Below are positions 13,201 to 21,333 of a stretch of DNA of 64,000 nt, piece by piece. The stretch is from Hexactinellida sp. DTS-2022 (taxonomy: Eukaryota; Porifera; Hexactinellida), in assembly GCA_028753945.1 (NCBI GenBank), contig JAPNXP010000005.1, forward strand, positions 744,001 to 808,000. The letters run 5' to 3'. The notes beneath the pieces were generated by a model. The model had not been told where the DNA came from. It did no database searches and saw nothing but the letters and a program-made list of their open reading frames with translations. How positions within the stretch are numbered: the first letter of the stretch is position 1; each line of letters begins with the position of its first letter. A program made the translations under genes and the position numbers.

Positions 13201-16157
13201 TGAAGTATAAATGAAACTTTATAAATAGACACATGTTGTTTATATTAAAAAGAATGCTCATAATTAGTACAGATTAAGAGCGACCTTTAAACATCGAATT
13301 AAACACAAAACAAAGTGCATAAGTATATTCTGACGAAAGGTTGCGTACAAGTGTCATCTGTCGCCTATTGAATAACGAGTTATCTAAAATAAGATAGCAG
13401 TTAATTCTGAGAAGGTATCTTGATTAAGGTTCATTAACATTGTAACGAGTAATCGCTATGAAATCGCACAATTAGACCGTTAAAATTATAGGATTATGAA
13501 ATCCAGTGATTATGGTGGTACAACGAAATGTCAGTTATGTGATATGAAAAAGTTATACCACGAAATTCAACACGCCCATTATGAACTAGGGTCGTCAATT
13601 TACCAATTATTGGGGATGTACGTATATGGGCTTACTTTAGGTTAAAACGGACGGGAAAATTTTGTCTGGGGAAGTTGCGAAACTGAAATTCTTGACCCCC
13701 AATTACGATATTTGAAGGGCAAAATCATATTTCTTATATGAATATGTATTTAAGTTCTGTGGTTCTTTGGTTGGATCGATGCTTATTATAAACTTTCGGA
13801 AACCAATTGTCTCGATGAGAAAGAAATTCTTAATACAGTACAGTAGATGTCGGATATAAGCACACCAGTTATAAGAACATATCGGATATAAGCACACCGG
13901 TTATAAGAACATATCGGATATAAGAACACTATGTTGAAAAACGGTTGCCATATGGCATATACCCTATATAATTTATGCCGGTTATAAGCACATTAAGTGC
14001 AGTTCCCGACGATGTGCTTATAACCAGCATCCTCTGTATAACCCAGTGTATTATACAGCAATTTGTAAATACGCTCCTAATCCTGGTCTGATCCAATTTC
14101 CATATGCCTAAATCACAAATTAATGTTACGGTATAGGAGAGGATTCCAAATTTTCGCTTCTAACTTCAAATTTTCCAAAAATCATGCTCCAAAAGGATCG
14201 TCTCGCGCTCCTGGATATTTCCTTGCTATAACCTCGTTAGTACGAACGCCAGGGCACCGCGAAATTGTGTTCGCCTTATCCCGAATTCGTATTTCAACCG
14301 CTGTAATTTGTATTGAAAAGGCTTTGATAATGTACGTACTTTTAACCGGAGATTTGTACTAACATGTTAGTGTACATATATTATGGGAATCGAGACTGTA
14401 AGCAATATGTGTGTTAGACGCTAAAATATTAAACTATAGTTAAGTACTATTCTAAGAATAAAATGTTTATTAATTAATTTAATCAGCTGTACAACAGTAT
14501 TATAATTGCAATTGGAATTAGCGTAATTTCGCGGTTACAAATTACATAGTGGAACCATGCTACAAGTTAGATCCAATAAATATTAATTAATCGCTCACTT
14601 ACCATTTAGTATTTCTAAATACTTTGTACTTTCTAAAGCATGAATATATTTAAAATAATAATCTTGAAAATTAGTTGACATTATAATGTCCCAACTTTGT
14701 TGTGAAGATATTTTAGTGTATTTATAGACGGATATTAATATTAACATAATAGAATCACAGCTGTTAATTCTGTGAAGTTATATAATATGCACAATAATAG
14801 GAAGTGAGGTTTGTTAATAGTATAATAATATAACACTGAACTTATTTAATTTCACAGAATCAGAACCATTTCGGATTATATGTATTAATTAGATAGAAAA
14901 CCATTAGTTAGATTATGTTTATAATATAAGGATTTTGATTATATCAAGAAGATATAAATAATATTTGGTCACCTATTGTAAACAAACAAATTGAATAATA
15001 GATTAACAGTCAACACCTTTTTAATATGAGCTTCCTTATATGTAGACGGTCTATAAAAGCCAAAAATAAGCTAACAATTTGTAGACCGTCTATAAATTTT
15101 GTAGACCAAAAGCCCCTGTTGTTTATGGGTAATAGGATTTAAGTCAAGAAAACCTATTAAAAATAGACGGGTCCACATATAAGTTTTCTTTTAATATAAA
15201 ACCCGGCTTCTAAAAGGTGAATTTTGATGATAAAAGTGACCTTGTAATTGGCCGAAAATTACACTAGAAAAAGTGTTGGCCTATATATAAGGAATTCCTA
15301 AATCCTAATACATATATGTATACTCTTGTTCATAGGCGTAAAGTTTTGGGGGTATTTTTACAAAGTGGGGGGGGCAATCTCTACCTCAAAAAACGTGCTA
15401 CCTTCTCCCACAAATTTATAACTTCAGTATTTCCAATGCAATACTAGATATATTTGATTTATTTCTCAACAATAGAATATTGGTCAATACGTACTACTAA
15501 ACCAACGGTACCCCTATATAATTTATGTTGGTTATAAGAACATGTCGGTTATAAGCACATTCAAAGCAGTTCCCGACGAGGTGCTTATATCCGACATCTA
15601 CTGTATTAACAATATTAGACTGTTTGAATCATTATTTCAAAAAACACTTCGGACTATATTTCCTAGCTTACTAAGTGGGGGGGGCGGCCCCCGGCCCCCC
15701 CCATCTTCAACTATTGGGGGGGGCCGGCCCCCCCCACATTGGCAAACTTTACGCCTATGCTCTTGTTAATAGGAACACCAGGGGATCGTCGAAATATGTT
15801 CGTATTATCCGGAATTCGTATTAACGAGTCACTTGCATGCATTTGTATAGATAGGCTAGGGGAATTGAACTTGTATTCCTTAACCGATATTTCGCCTTAT
15901 CCGTGTTCGTATTAGTGAGTCTAATGTAAGTAATAATGAAAATACAATACTACTGTAATTACCTTCGTGAGATAACTTAACAAGTTGGAAATCTGTAGCA
16001 GGACTATAATATGAGTTCAGGAGAGTAGAGTACTTTTCCAAAAGAAGAGAAATTAACTCGCCACAAGTCGGATTCCCTTCGATCTCCTCTGTCCTCATTA
16101 GCTCTCCTTCTGAGGTCTCAAGGAAAAACCGAACCTATAAACAACAATAATAATAAC

Positions 16158-16189
<32 letters not shown>

Positions 16190-16193
16190 TAAA

Positions 16194-16269
<76 letters not shown>

Positions 16270-16990
16270 TCTGTGCATATAATTGCCAATCCTATACGGC
16301 AATTATCCATTGGAAACAAGGATTTATCCACGAGCGCGAGACGCTCCTTTTGGAGTATGATTTTTGGAAAATTTTAATTAGGAGCGCGAAAATTTGGAAT
16401 CTTATCCTATACCGCAACATTAATTTGTGATTTAGGCGTATGTTAATTGTATCAGACCAGGATTAGGAGCGTATTTACAAATGGCTGTATTATCACTGTT
16501 TGGAAATTCATATTATAACGAGTTACGCGGTCTCAATGTAATCGTTAAAGTGGTATAATAGTTTAACTTACTTAACAACAACAACACACATTTAAATGAA
16601 TCTAGAGACTAGCTGTAAAAGGTACATTGATATGCTGATTTCAAATTTGGCATTTATAAAAATATTTAGAGAATAATATATACAGTAGACTCTCGTTTAT
16701 AGGAATACGGATAAGGCGAAATATCGGTTAATCAGTACAAGGTTTAATTCCCCTAGCCTATACAAATGCATGCAAGTGACTCCAGTTAATACGAACACAT
16801 GCTACGGTTCCTACTAACGAGAGTCTACAGTAGTTAGTATAATTACAGTTTTGCTCTCCCGCTCCACATCCCGGGCAATAGCAGACTCTACAAGAGAGGG
16901 GAATGTTCTAGAATGTTCTGAGAGGTCTAGCTGGGTCTCCTGGAGACTGTGCCGTCTCTCTATTGGTTCATTCTCAAAGCTCCACTCCAT
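707..16990 (-). CDS. Afadin/canoe-like Ras-associating, FHA and DIL domain protein (3' part outside window)
   Basis: Afadin-type scaffolds bind Rap/Ras-GTP through RA domains and link nectin-type adhesion to actin. I assembled seven coding exons: 16990-16847, 16134-15963, 6836-6695, 5622-4932, 4273-3914, 2758-2579 and 1207-707. All have GT-AG borders and matching phases (730 codons so far). Exons 2 and 3 together form a first RA fold (residues about 49-150: VRFFLE strand, TCGELISLLLEKY helix, ending in FLLKDNRKFEQ). Exon 4 holds a basic Ser-rich linker and a second RA domain (about 264-355, LFIPIHLCIS ... LYGLYEV). Exons 5-7 form an FHA domain with the signature GTDIKHTHCRI, VNGK and GDLIQLGDKFLF. 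Exon 7 ends in a helix-rich stretch (KLIPACMLSQGF) like the start of DIL. Two RA domains before FHA favour afadin over RADIL/RASIP1, which have one. The start ATG at 16990 has A at -3 and G at +4. The DIL and PDZ parts should lie left of the window. Family identity is from remembered architecture. Confidence 0.75.
1232..1277. repeat. CAA trinucleotide microsatellite near an acceptor
   Basis: About 15 units; on the coding strand it is (TTG)n, 24 bases upstream of the acceptor of afadin-like exon 7. Confidence 0.95.
1343..1511. mobile_element. A-family pogo-like MITE
   Basis: It runs from CAGTAGAACCTCGTTAG to ACGAGGTTCTACTATA and is flanked by TA. GGGGACCGTCAAAATGTG and GGACTGAAATAGTG are the family interior. 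Confidence 0.85.
1864..2050. mobile_element. D-family pogo-like MITE
   Basis: CAATCAGGTCTGCTTATTGTG to AATAACCTGACTGTA, with the TTATTATGAAGTCTCTCTATT interior. Confidence 0.8.
2325..2564. mobile_element. E-family pogo-like MITE with tandem internal units
   Basis: The unit TTTGACCCGATTAAGCGG ... AACCGAAAATATTTTTAGCC is present twice and partly a third time, ending GCGGAGTCGACTGTA. It touches the donor side of afadin-like exon 6. Confidence 0.75.
2779..2965. mobile_element. G-family pogo-like MITE
   Basis: CAGTAAAACCTCCAAAAGTG to AGGTTTTACTGTA. The box AAAGTGAACACC occurs in both orientations inside. Confidence 0.85.
2979..3132. mobile_element. A-family pogo-like MITE
   Basis: Reverse orientation; it carries CGGTTAATACGAACACTATTT and GACGGTCCCCTAGTGTTCG before ACGAGGTTCTATTGTA. 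Confidence 0.8.
3719..3890. mobile_element. H-family pogo-like MITE
   Basis: GTAGACTATCGTTAGTAGG to AACAAAATTTTGCTA, with the family interior CCCCTAGCCTATACAAAT. It abuts the donor side of afadin-like exon 5. Confidence 0.7.
4589..4612 (-). CDS. Possible alternative first exon of the afadin-like gene
   Basis: A 24-bp exon reads ATG TCT GAA AGT TTC AGT GAA AAG and ends at AAG|gtaatt. It is phase 0 and in frame with exon 5 (4273). The three codons before AAA AAA ATG include an in-frame TGA, so this exon cannot be an internal continuation. If used, it would start a shorter isoform with FHA and DIL but no RA domain. It could also be a chance match; there is no promoter evidence. Confidence 0.35.
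4707..4882. mobile_element. B-family pogo-like MITE
   Basis: TAGTAAACTCCCGTTATAAC to GTTATAACGAGAGTTCATTG. The box CGTTATAACGAA/CTTATAACGAA occurs at least five times inside. Confidence 0.8.
4932..5622 (-). CDS. Afadin-like exon 4: Ser-rich linker and RA domain 2
   Basis: This 691-bp exon carries a low-complexity Ser/Asn start (MSSDSSSTNN), a basic stretch (KGKKKEFDDFEI) and an RA-like domain with LFIPIHLCISTG, LTVDQALCKLLELEG and ELYGLYEVP. An acceptor TACAG at 5623 fits exon 3 in phase. The frame stays open upstream to 5774, but that extension is intronic and partly reads a MITE (5737-5896). The donor is ACG|gtaagt, phase 0. Confidence 0.72.
5737..5896. mobile_element. F-family pogo-like MITE
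   Basis: It runs from CAAGTGGTGTTCGC to GGCGAACACCACTGTA. Family boxes GCTAATAG/CTATTAG.GCGAAC recur inside in both orientations. It lies in the intron before afadin-like exon 4. Confidence 0.85.
6070..6225. mobile_element. D-family pogo-like MITE, one end decayed
   Basis: It starts CAGTCAGGTTCTTTTATT and contains CATTCAAGGGACCAAAAAT and ACTCAACTTAATACAAACCC. Confidence 0.75.
6695..6836 (-). CDS. Afadin-like exon 3: second half of RA domain 1
   Basis: A 142-bp exon encodes ETILSSEDQPISIPNNS through KSNPSTPNSMLKLT. An apparent leucine-rich leader upstream of it is only the translation of a CAA/CAN microsatellite in the intron. Its end (AG, phase 2) matches the T that opens exon 4 at 5622. 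The GETILSSED ... FLLKDNRKF pattern resembles the last strands of an RA domain. Confidence 0.62.
7186..7341. mobile_element. B-family pogo-like MITE
   Basis: It runs from CAGTGAACTCTCGTTATAAC to ACGGGAGTTCACTGTA. Confidence 0.85.
7572..7745. mobile_element. A-family pogo-like MITE
   Basis: It runs from CAGTAAACCCTCGTTAG to ACGAGAGTCTACTGTA, with full interior. Confidence 0.85.
8325..8482. mobile_element. A-family pogo-like MITE
   Basis: It runs from CAGTAGAACCTCGTTAG to ACGAGGTTCTACTGTA. B-family-like fragments (about 8213-8300 and 8485-8535) flank it, so it probably inserted into an older B-like element. Confidence 0.85.
9709..10008. mobile_element. I-family pogo-like MITE, 300 bp
   Basis: CAGTACACCCTCGCTAATCC to AGCGAGGGTCTACTGTA. 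TAATCCGAA boxes recur inside in both orientations. Confidence 0.85.
11443..11570. mobile_element. B-family pogo-like MITE, right end truncated
   Basis: It starts CAGTGAACTCCCGTTATAAC and contains TTATCCGCTTATAACGAAT and CCCAAGCACTTCG. Confidence 0.75.
12148..12304. mobile_element. A-family pogo-like MITE
   Basis: It runs from CATTAGATCCTCGTTAG to ACGAGGTTCTACTATA. Confidence 0.8.
12426..12584. mobile_element. F-family pogo-like MITE
   Basis: It starts CAGTTCATGTAATAGCAAG and ends GGCAACACTACTGTA, with ATGCTCGCTTGGGGACTG inside. The ends are more diverged than in the 5737 copy. Confidence 0.75.
12960..13116. mobile_element. A-family pogo-like MITE
   Basis: It starts CAGTAGAATCTCCTTAG and ends ACGAAGTTCTACTCTA, with the ACCGTCAAAATGG interior. 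A J-family palindrome fragment lies directly to its left (about 12853-12959). Confidence 0.8.
13841..14038. mobile_element. C-family pogo-like MITE with internal duplication
   Basis: It starts CAGTAGATGTCGGATATAAG. The segment CACACCGGTTATAAGAACAT is present twice, then the usual interior to CCAGCATCCTCTGTA. Confidence 0.8.
14044..14225. mobile_element. L-family hAT-like MITE
   Basis: It runs from CAGTGTATTATACAG to CTGGATATTTCCTTG, the two ends being imperfect inverted repeats, with a near-perfect duplication (G/C)TATAACC on both sides. GAGCG/CGCTC-rich subterminal palindromes are typical of this family. It sits at the junction of a C-family and an A-family MITE. Confidence 0.75.
15331..15759. 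mobile_element. hAT-like composite MITE with G-rich palindrome and internal C-like segment
   Basis: Terminal inverted repeats CATAGGCGTAAAGTTT flank 429 bp, with an exact 8-bp duplication CTCTTGTT at 15323-15330 and 15760-15767. The target was an H-family MITE that resumes as AATAGGAACACCAGG. Inside are a C-family-like segment (about 15519-15602) and a long G/C palindrome (about 15675-15736). Confidence 0.85.
15963..16134 (-). CDS. Afadin-like exon 2: first half of RA domain 1
   Basis: This exon encodes 57 residues plus one base, beginning VRFFLETSEG and ending FQLVKLSHE. The acceptor at 16135-16136 follows directly on a (TTA)n tract and the donor is GAAG|gtaatt. Phase 1 at its end joins only with exon 3 at 6836, where the codon GGT (Gly) is rebuilt across a 9.1 kb intron. 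The combined reading continues as an RA-like fold. The link is by phase and domain logic, not by transcript. Confidence 0.65.
16140..16268. repeat. AAT trinucleotide microsatellite at an acceptor
   Basis: More than 35 AAT units. On the coding strand (TTA)n leads into TTGTTTATAG, the acceptor of afadin-like exon 2. Confidence 0.95.
16318..16498. mobile_element. L-family hAT-like MITE
   Basis: It runs from CAAGGATTTATCC to CTGTATTATCACTG and is flanked by (A/T)TTGGAAA on both sides (7 of 8 bases). It lies in the first intron of the afadin-like gene. Confidence 0.75.
16682..16833. mobile_element. H-family pogo-like MITE
   Basis: It runs from CAGTAGACTCTCGTTTAT to ACGAGAGTCTACAGTA. It lies 14 bases downstream of the first afadin-like exon's last base. 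Confidence 0.85.
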
Positions 16991-17039
16991 AGTGATCCGG
17001 TTGCTACTGAAGTAACATATACAGGAAGTTTTAAAGATT

Positions 17040-17165
17040 ACAAAGCAACAAAAGGTTTGGTAAGAATGTCCAGGAGCGCGATGATTTATGGTAAATATTA
17101 ATCAGGAGCGAGAAAATTTGGAAACTTCTCTTATACCGAAAAAACATTAATTTGTGCTTTATACC
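17040..17165. mobile_element. Degraded L-family element
   Basis: It retains GTCCAGGAGCGCGATG, AGCGAGAAAATTTGGAAAC and ATACCG...ACATTAATTTGTG, all L-family internal motifs. The ends are lost. It lies just upstream of the first afadin-like coding exon. Confidence 0.5.
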
Positions 17166-17173
17166 ATGAATAG

Positions 17174-17314
17174 GAGTACAGGATAAAAGAACACCGGTTA
17201 TAAGTCTACTTGAAATAGGTTGGCATATACTCTTATTACTCTATAAATTTATGCCGGTTATAAGAACATTATATGTAGTTTCCGACGATGTTGTTATAAC
17301 CAGCATCCACTGTA
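17174..17314. mobile_element. C-family pogo-like MITE, left end decayed
   Basis: It contains ACACCGGTTATAAG, TTATGCCGGTTATAAG and the end ACCAGCATCCACTGTA. Confidence 0.7.
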
Positions 17315-17404
17315 TCTACAAATGTTTGTATACTGAAGAATGTGCAATACAATAATAATAGAATTATAACATATTCCTGGTGCTAGAAGGGTGGAATTTA
17401 TCAC

Positions 17405-17545
17405 ACAAATTTAGTGGAATTACTTATATTTCGGCCAACACCTTTTCTAAAAAAATTCGGGCACAGGTAAGGTAATTTTTAAATATAAAAAATCACGTTG
17501 CGAAGCCGGGTTTTATATTAAAAAGGTGTTGACCAAATATAACGC
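17405..17545. mobile_element. J-family palindromic MITE
   Basis: ATTACTTATATTTCGGCCAAC to GGTGTTGACCAAATAT, with the interior GGCACAGGTAAGGT and GCGAAGCCGGGTTTTAT. Other copies or fragments: about 2190-2275, 12853-12959, 15173-15300, 24698-24821, 26090-26203, 30694-30837, 37385-37521, 49192-49330. Confidence 0.75.
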
Positions 17546-17678
17546 CAATTTAGTGACCTTACAACATAGAGTAAATATGGACATTAATTTAGATGGACAG
17601 TGGATAATCATTTGAAAATAGTTGTCAGTGAAAATAATACAAAATAACCATGGATGTCTATTGTAAAACAACACAAAT

Positions 17679-19079
17679 TCAATTTTCGTTCCATTGAATC
17701 GTTTTGGAGCCTAATTTATCACCGATTTGTTTCCTGTATTTTGAGAAAGGAGGAACTTTATTTATATAATCTTCTAACCGTTTTTTGGACTTCAATTTAA
17801 CGAGAGTTTCAATAACTATAGGATGACAAAGAAAGTTAAAACTCCATAAATATCTATCTTCCAAGTTATCGACTTGGTTGAGGAGATTAATAAGCAAATT
17901 ATCCCTTAATTCTCGCCCAGCTTCGTTCCAAGGAGCGGGATCTTTTTGATAGAAAATCTCAACTATTTCTTGAGGAGAAATTATAAAAGTATTCGCTTTA
18001 CCAATTCCAAACCGACTTTTCGTTTGATATTTTTTGATAATCCCTTCAACACAAGGCCAGTCTTTTAACTGAGATCTGGCGCTTAAAGCGATCCATAGAA
18101 AATGTGCGTTCGAAATATTAAATCGAGATTGGAAGCTAGTTGGCGAAGCAAATTGGTGAGGAGAGTTAAAATGTTGCAAACATAGATAGTATAAAGTTGT
18201 ATAATTCGGTGTTTTCAAAACAGGGCTGTAAATTTCAATTCCACAGATCCCATCTTGGCTAAGTTTATTTGACTTCTCAAATTCGTGAATTGAAAGTTGA
18301 GAATCCAAAAGTTCGTTCTCGTCAGCTACAAAATCTGCTAGCCTCGTTAAACCGAACTTTTTGAAATAAATTTCTGTTTCTTTCATCATCAAAAGTTGCT
18401 TATAAGGGTCAGGCGATCTTCTGGCTTGTTTCAATTTTAACAAACCACACTTTTCATAATCTCCACAAGCGTGCGTTGCTGAAATTAATTCTATTTCCAA
18501 ACCCTTCTTTTGAAGGAGAGTATAATAATGTATTTTTGAGTCAGGAATATCATTCAGAGTTTCAGTCAACACCTCATTTGTTAGAGTTTGTTTAAGAAAC
18601 CAAAGAATTGAAAATATTGTATTCTGGTCATAAGTTTGTAAGGATAACTTAAGTAACTCTCGTTTTTTTGATAATTCCCTAAACCTACCAATCCATGTGT
18701 GTTTGCCTAGAAAAATATCTCTAATAATATCGGCTGGATTTACAATACAATCTATATTTTCTTGAACAGAATTTGTTGTATTTTCCTCCTCAATTATTGC
18801 AGTGTATTTAACTGAAATACTAGCAGGATTAGATTCATTTATTTCTACACTTTGCTTATCAACGGATTGGTACAATGGAACGCCTATTTTAACAGAAGAA
18901 TCGTCTTCTTGAACCGCGAACATATCTTTTCGCATTTCCTGAGCAACGTAGGAATTTCGGAATTCTTTAGCGGAAATATCTTGCAATTCATCTTCCACAA
19001 TTTGAGATTTAAATTTATCGCCGTAATCATCGAAAAAGTTGGGTTTTAACATTGGCTTTTTAGGAGAGAGAGAATCCAT
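17679..19079 (-). CDS. VIPAS39: VPS33B-interacting protein, VIPAS39/SPE-39 family
   Basis: VIPAS39 (SPE-39, VIPAR) pairs with VPS33B in a CHEVI-type tether that acts in endosome/lysosome maturation and Rab11-linked sorting. The single exon gives 466 aa from the ATG at 19079 (human about 493 aa). Recognisable parts are the conserved entry to the Vps16 C-terminal-like helical region (ADIIRDIFLGKHTWIGRFR, KKRELLKLSL, TIFSILWFLKQTL), YTTLYYLCLQHF, and a C-terminal end in KTIQW like the family's IRWKN end. The N-terminus (PMLKPNFFDDYGDKF) is acidic and disordered as in the family. An in-frame ATG at 19151 would add 24 residues, but these are translated from a MITE, so I take 19079. It lies 0.7 kb upstream of the afadin-like gene on the same strand. 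No introns. Confidence 0.87.
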   Translation of the reverse strand: MDSLSPKKPMLKPNFFDDYGDKFKSQIVEDELQDISAKEFRNSYVAQEMRKDMFAVQEDDSSVKIGVPLYQSVDKQSVEINESNPASISVKYTAIIEEENTTNSVQENIDCIVNPADIIRDIFLGKHTWIGRFRELSKKRELLKLSLQTYDQNTIFSILWFLKQTLTNEVLTETLNDIPDSKIHYYTLLQKKGLEIELISATHACGDYEKCGLLKLKQARRSPDPYKQLLMMKETEIYFKKFGLTRLADFVADENELLDSQLSIHEFEKSNKLSQDGICGIEIYSPVLKTPNYTTLYYLCLQHFNSPHQFASPTSFQSRFNISNAHFLWIALSARSQLKDWPCVEGIIKKYQTKSRFGIGKANTFIISPQEIVEIFYQKDPAPWNEAGRELRDNLLINLLNQVDNLEDRYLWSFNFLCHPIVIETLVKLKSKKRLEDYINKVPPFSKYRKQIGDKLGSKTIQWNEN

Positions 19080-19100
19080 CGAAATAGAAACTATAAATAA

Positions 19101-19456
19101 AGTGGAGTTGCTTGTTAACAAGTTGCATTTTGCATATAATTTGCTTGTCAAAATGCGAATTACTATTAGATAACATAATTAACATTGAATGCTCGCAAGG
19201 GGACTGAAAGGAACTTAGTTAAAACTTGTTAATATTATAAATTAAGAAAGAAATTACTTATATAGAGCTGAGCTTTGTAGAGTTCAGTTTTTCACTATGT
19301 GTATCCATGCACTGAGAAAGGTCAGTTTTTTTCCAGAGTTTGAAATTGACCTTTAGAAAGTAAGCCTGGGCTTTTAGTATGGGAAAAAATCTGAACTCTA
19401 CAAAGCTCAGCTCTATATAAGGATTCCCATTAAGAAATTAGGCAAACACTACTGTA
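19101..19456. mobile_element. F-family pogo-like MITE, interrupted
   Basis: It starts AGTGGAGTTGCTTG and ends GGCAAACACTACTGTA. Internal F motifs (CATTTTGCA, ATGCTCGCAAGGGGACTGAAA) are present. It carries the 179-bp insertion. Its left part supplies an in-frame upstream ATG for VIPAS39. Confidence 0.75.
19250..19428. mobile_element. 179-bp MITE with perfect 31-bp inverted repeats and 9-bp target duplication
   Basis: The arms 19257-19287 and 19391-19421 are perfect inverted repeats (GAGCTGAGCTTTGTAGAG core). The duplication ATTAAGAAA lies at 19241-19249 and 19429-19437. A 9-bp duplication suits Mutator-like or Merlin elements. It is inserted in an F-family MITE. Confidence 0.85.
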
Positions 19457-20101
19457 AACCTAACAAAATGCATTAGAACTTCGTTAGCACGAACACTAGG
19501 GGATCGTCAAAATGCGTTCGCATTAACGGGAAATCGTATTAACCGATATGATTTGTATTAAAAAGGCTTTGAAGGGACTGAAATAGTGTTCATATGAACC
19601 TTGTTCGTACTATAAATTTGATGAATTTTGATTTTTGAACCATGGATATGAAGAACAGTAACAGATAAAGACTAACGACTTAAGTACGTATAGCTTTAAA
19701 ACTGTATAGCTTTAACTGTTTAACTAATAAGTATTAAAACTAATACTAAGAATAAATACAGTCAATTGCCGTTAATGGACAACTGCAAAATGAGACAAAC
19801 TCTATAGAACAAATGTGTCTCAATTAATGTAAAACCCAAATATATATTTAAGAAATACACAATTCAATCACTTTGCAAATAATTAAAGCTAGGATAAACG
19901 TATCAATATCAACTTATATTATACAAGCAAACAATTAATAACAATAACAACAACAACAACAGTTAATGTACGATTTAAAATGTGCACAGCAAATATAATT
20001 AAATTTGTACAACAAAGTGGTTGAATAATAATAATAGAAATATTCTCGGGGAACTGAATATTATTCCATCCATTGTATAAAAGAGAAAAGTTGTAAATTT
20101 T

Positions 20102-21284
20102 CTAAAGAACACGGAGAGGACCAAATATCTTTCTGCAATGAATACTTATGTCAGAAGGAATGTAATCGTAGGGAGTTAGCATTTGAGAATATTCTTTTGG
20201 AAGTAAACTCATCATTTGTTTGTAGTGACGGTCATATCTCTGTAGTTTTTCTATTGAATTGTAAGTAAATAAAATAGGCAATTAATTTAGAATAAGCTAT
20301 AAGTTCAGAAAAAGTTTTTAAAGATAAAAGAAAAATCCGGGCAATTTGTTTGAAAAATAAAATACGGAAAATTTAGAAACAGTCTTGAAATATACCTGTA
20401 AATCCAGGCAATTTGTATGAAAAATAAAATACGGAAAAATTTAGAAAAAGTTTTGAAATATACCTGTAAATCCAGGCAATTTGTATGAAAAATAAAATAC
20501 GGAAAAATTTAGAAAAAGTTTTGAAATATACCTGTAAATCCAGGCAATTTGTATGAAAAATAAAATACGGAAAAATTTAGAAAAAGTTTTGAAATATACC
20601 TGTGAAATCGGGGCAATTTGGTTCATCCTTTGTAATCACAATGAACAGGAATAGCATTTCCCTGTACAGGCTAGGACTCGGTATTTCCGGTAAGTCCAGC
20701 TTTCTGCTGTTGAGAATGTGTCTAGCGGCTTTAACCAACTCCAGACATTCTACATTGGCGGATATTGCCTGCAGAATGTGCTCAACTTGCTGTATCCTCC
20801 TGTGAGACGAAGCGGGAGATATGGAATCTAGAAAATATTGGTGTAAGTTATAAGAACATTGTATTATACAGCCATTTGTAAATACGCTCCTAATCCTGAT
20901 CTGATCCAATTTTAATACGCCTAAATCACAAATACAGTCAGGTTTCCTTATTATGAACAAGATTTCGTCTGCTTAATATGAAGATTTTTTATTATGAACA
21001 AACCCTACGGTCCCAATTTAACAACTTACATAGGGTTTGTATTAAGTTGAGTTCACTTATTATGAAGTCTCTCTATTATGAACACAATTTTTGGTCCCTT
21101 GAATGTTCATAATAAAAGAACCTGACTGTATATGTTACGTTATAGGAGATGAAATTCAAATTTTCCAAAAATTAGACTCCAAAATGAGCGTCTCGGGCCC
21201 CTGGATAATTCCTTGAACAAGAATGAATGTTAGTTGACTAATTCATTGAATTATATAAATCTATATTATTAAATCTCGATTGTT

Positions 21285-21333
<49 letters not shown>

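Larger units (their letters stand above)
6837..15962. other. 9.1 kb intron inside RA domain 1, full of MITEs
   Basis: No coding exon is visible on either strand. The intron contains pogo-like MITEs (7186-7341, 7572-7745, 8325-8482, 9709-10008, 11443-11570, 12148-12304, 12426-12584, 12960-13116, 13841-14038), hAT-like elements (14044-14225, 15331-15759), a GTTT-rich low-complexity tract (about 10300-10440) and palindromic elements near 12850 and 15030-15300. The frames near 8565-8795 and 10493-10762 show no family motif and look fortuitous. Confidence 0.7.
19080..20101. other. Intergenic region between VIPAS39 and DENND4
   Basis: The region holds an F-family MITE (19101-19456) split by a 179-bp element (19250-19428), a decayed A-family MITE (about 19469-19615), a CAA microsatellite near 19940, and the probable 3' untranslated region of DENND4 just left of 20102. 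No further gene is seen. Confidence 0.6.

Noticed and set aside
13703-14362. Two open frames of 64 and 79 aa
   Set aside because: Both lie across C-, L- and A-family MITEs and have no family motif.
15542-15769. Open frame with PPP-rich end, also seen at 63586-63807
   Set aside because: Both are copies of the same composite MITE, including the G/C palindrome; not a gene.
16098-16331. Long open frame with a poly-isoleucine run
   Set aside because: It is the translation of the AAT microsatellite before afadin-like exon 2.
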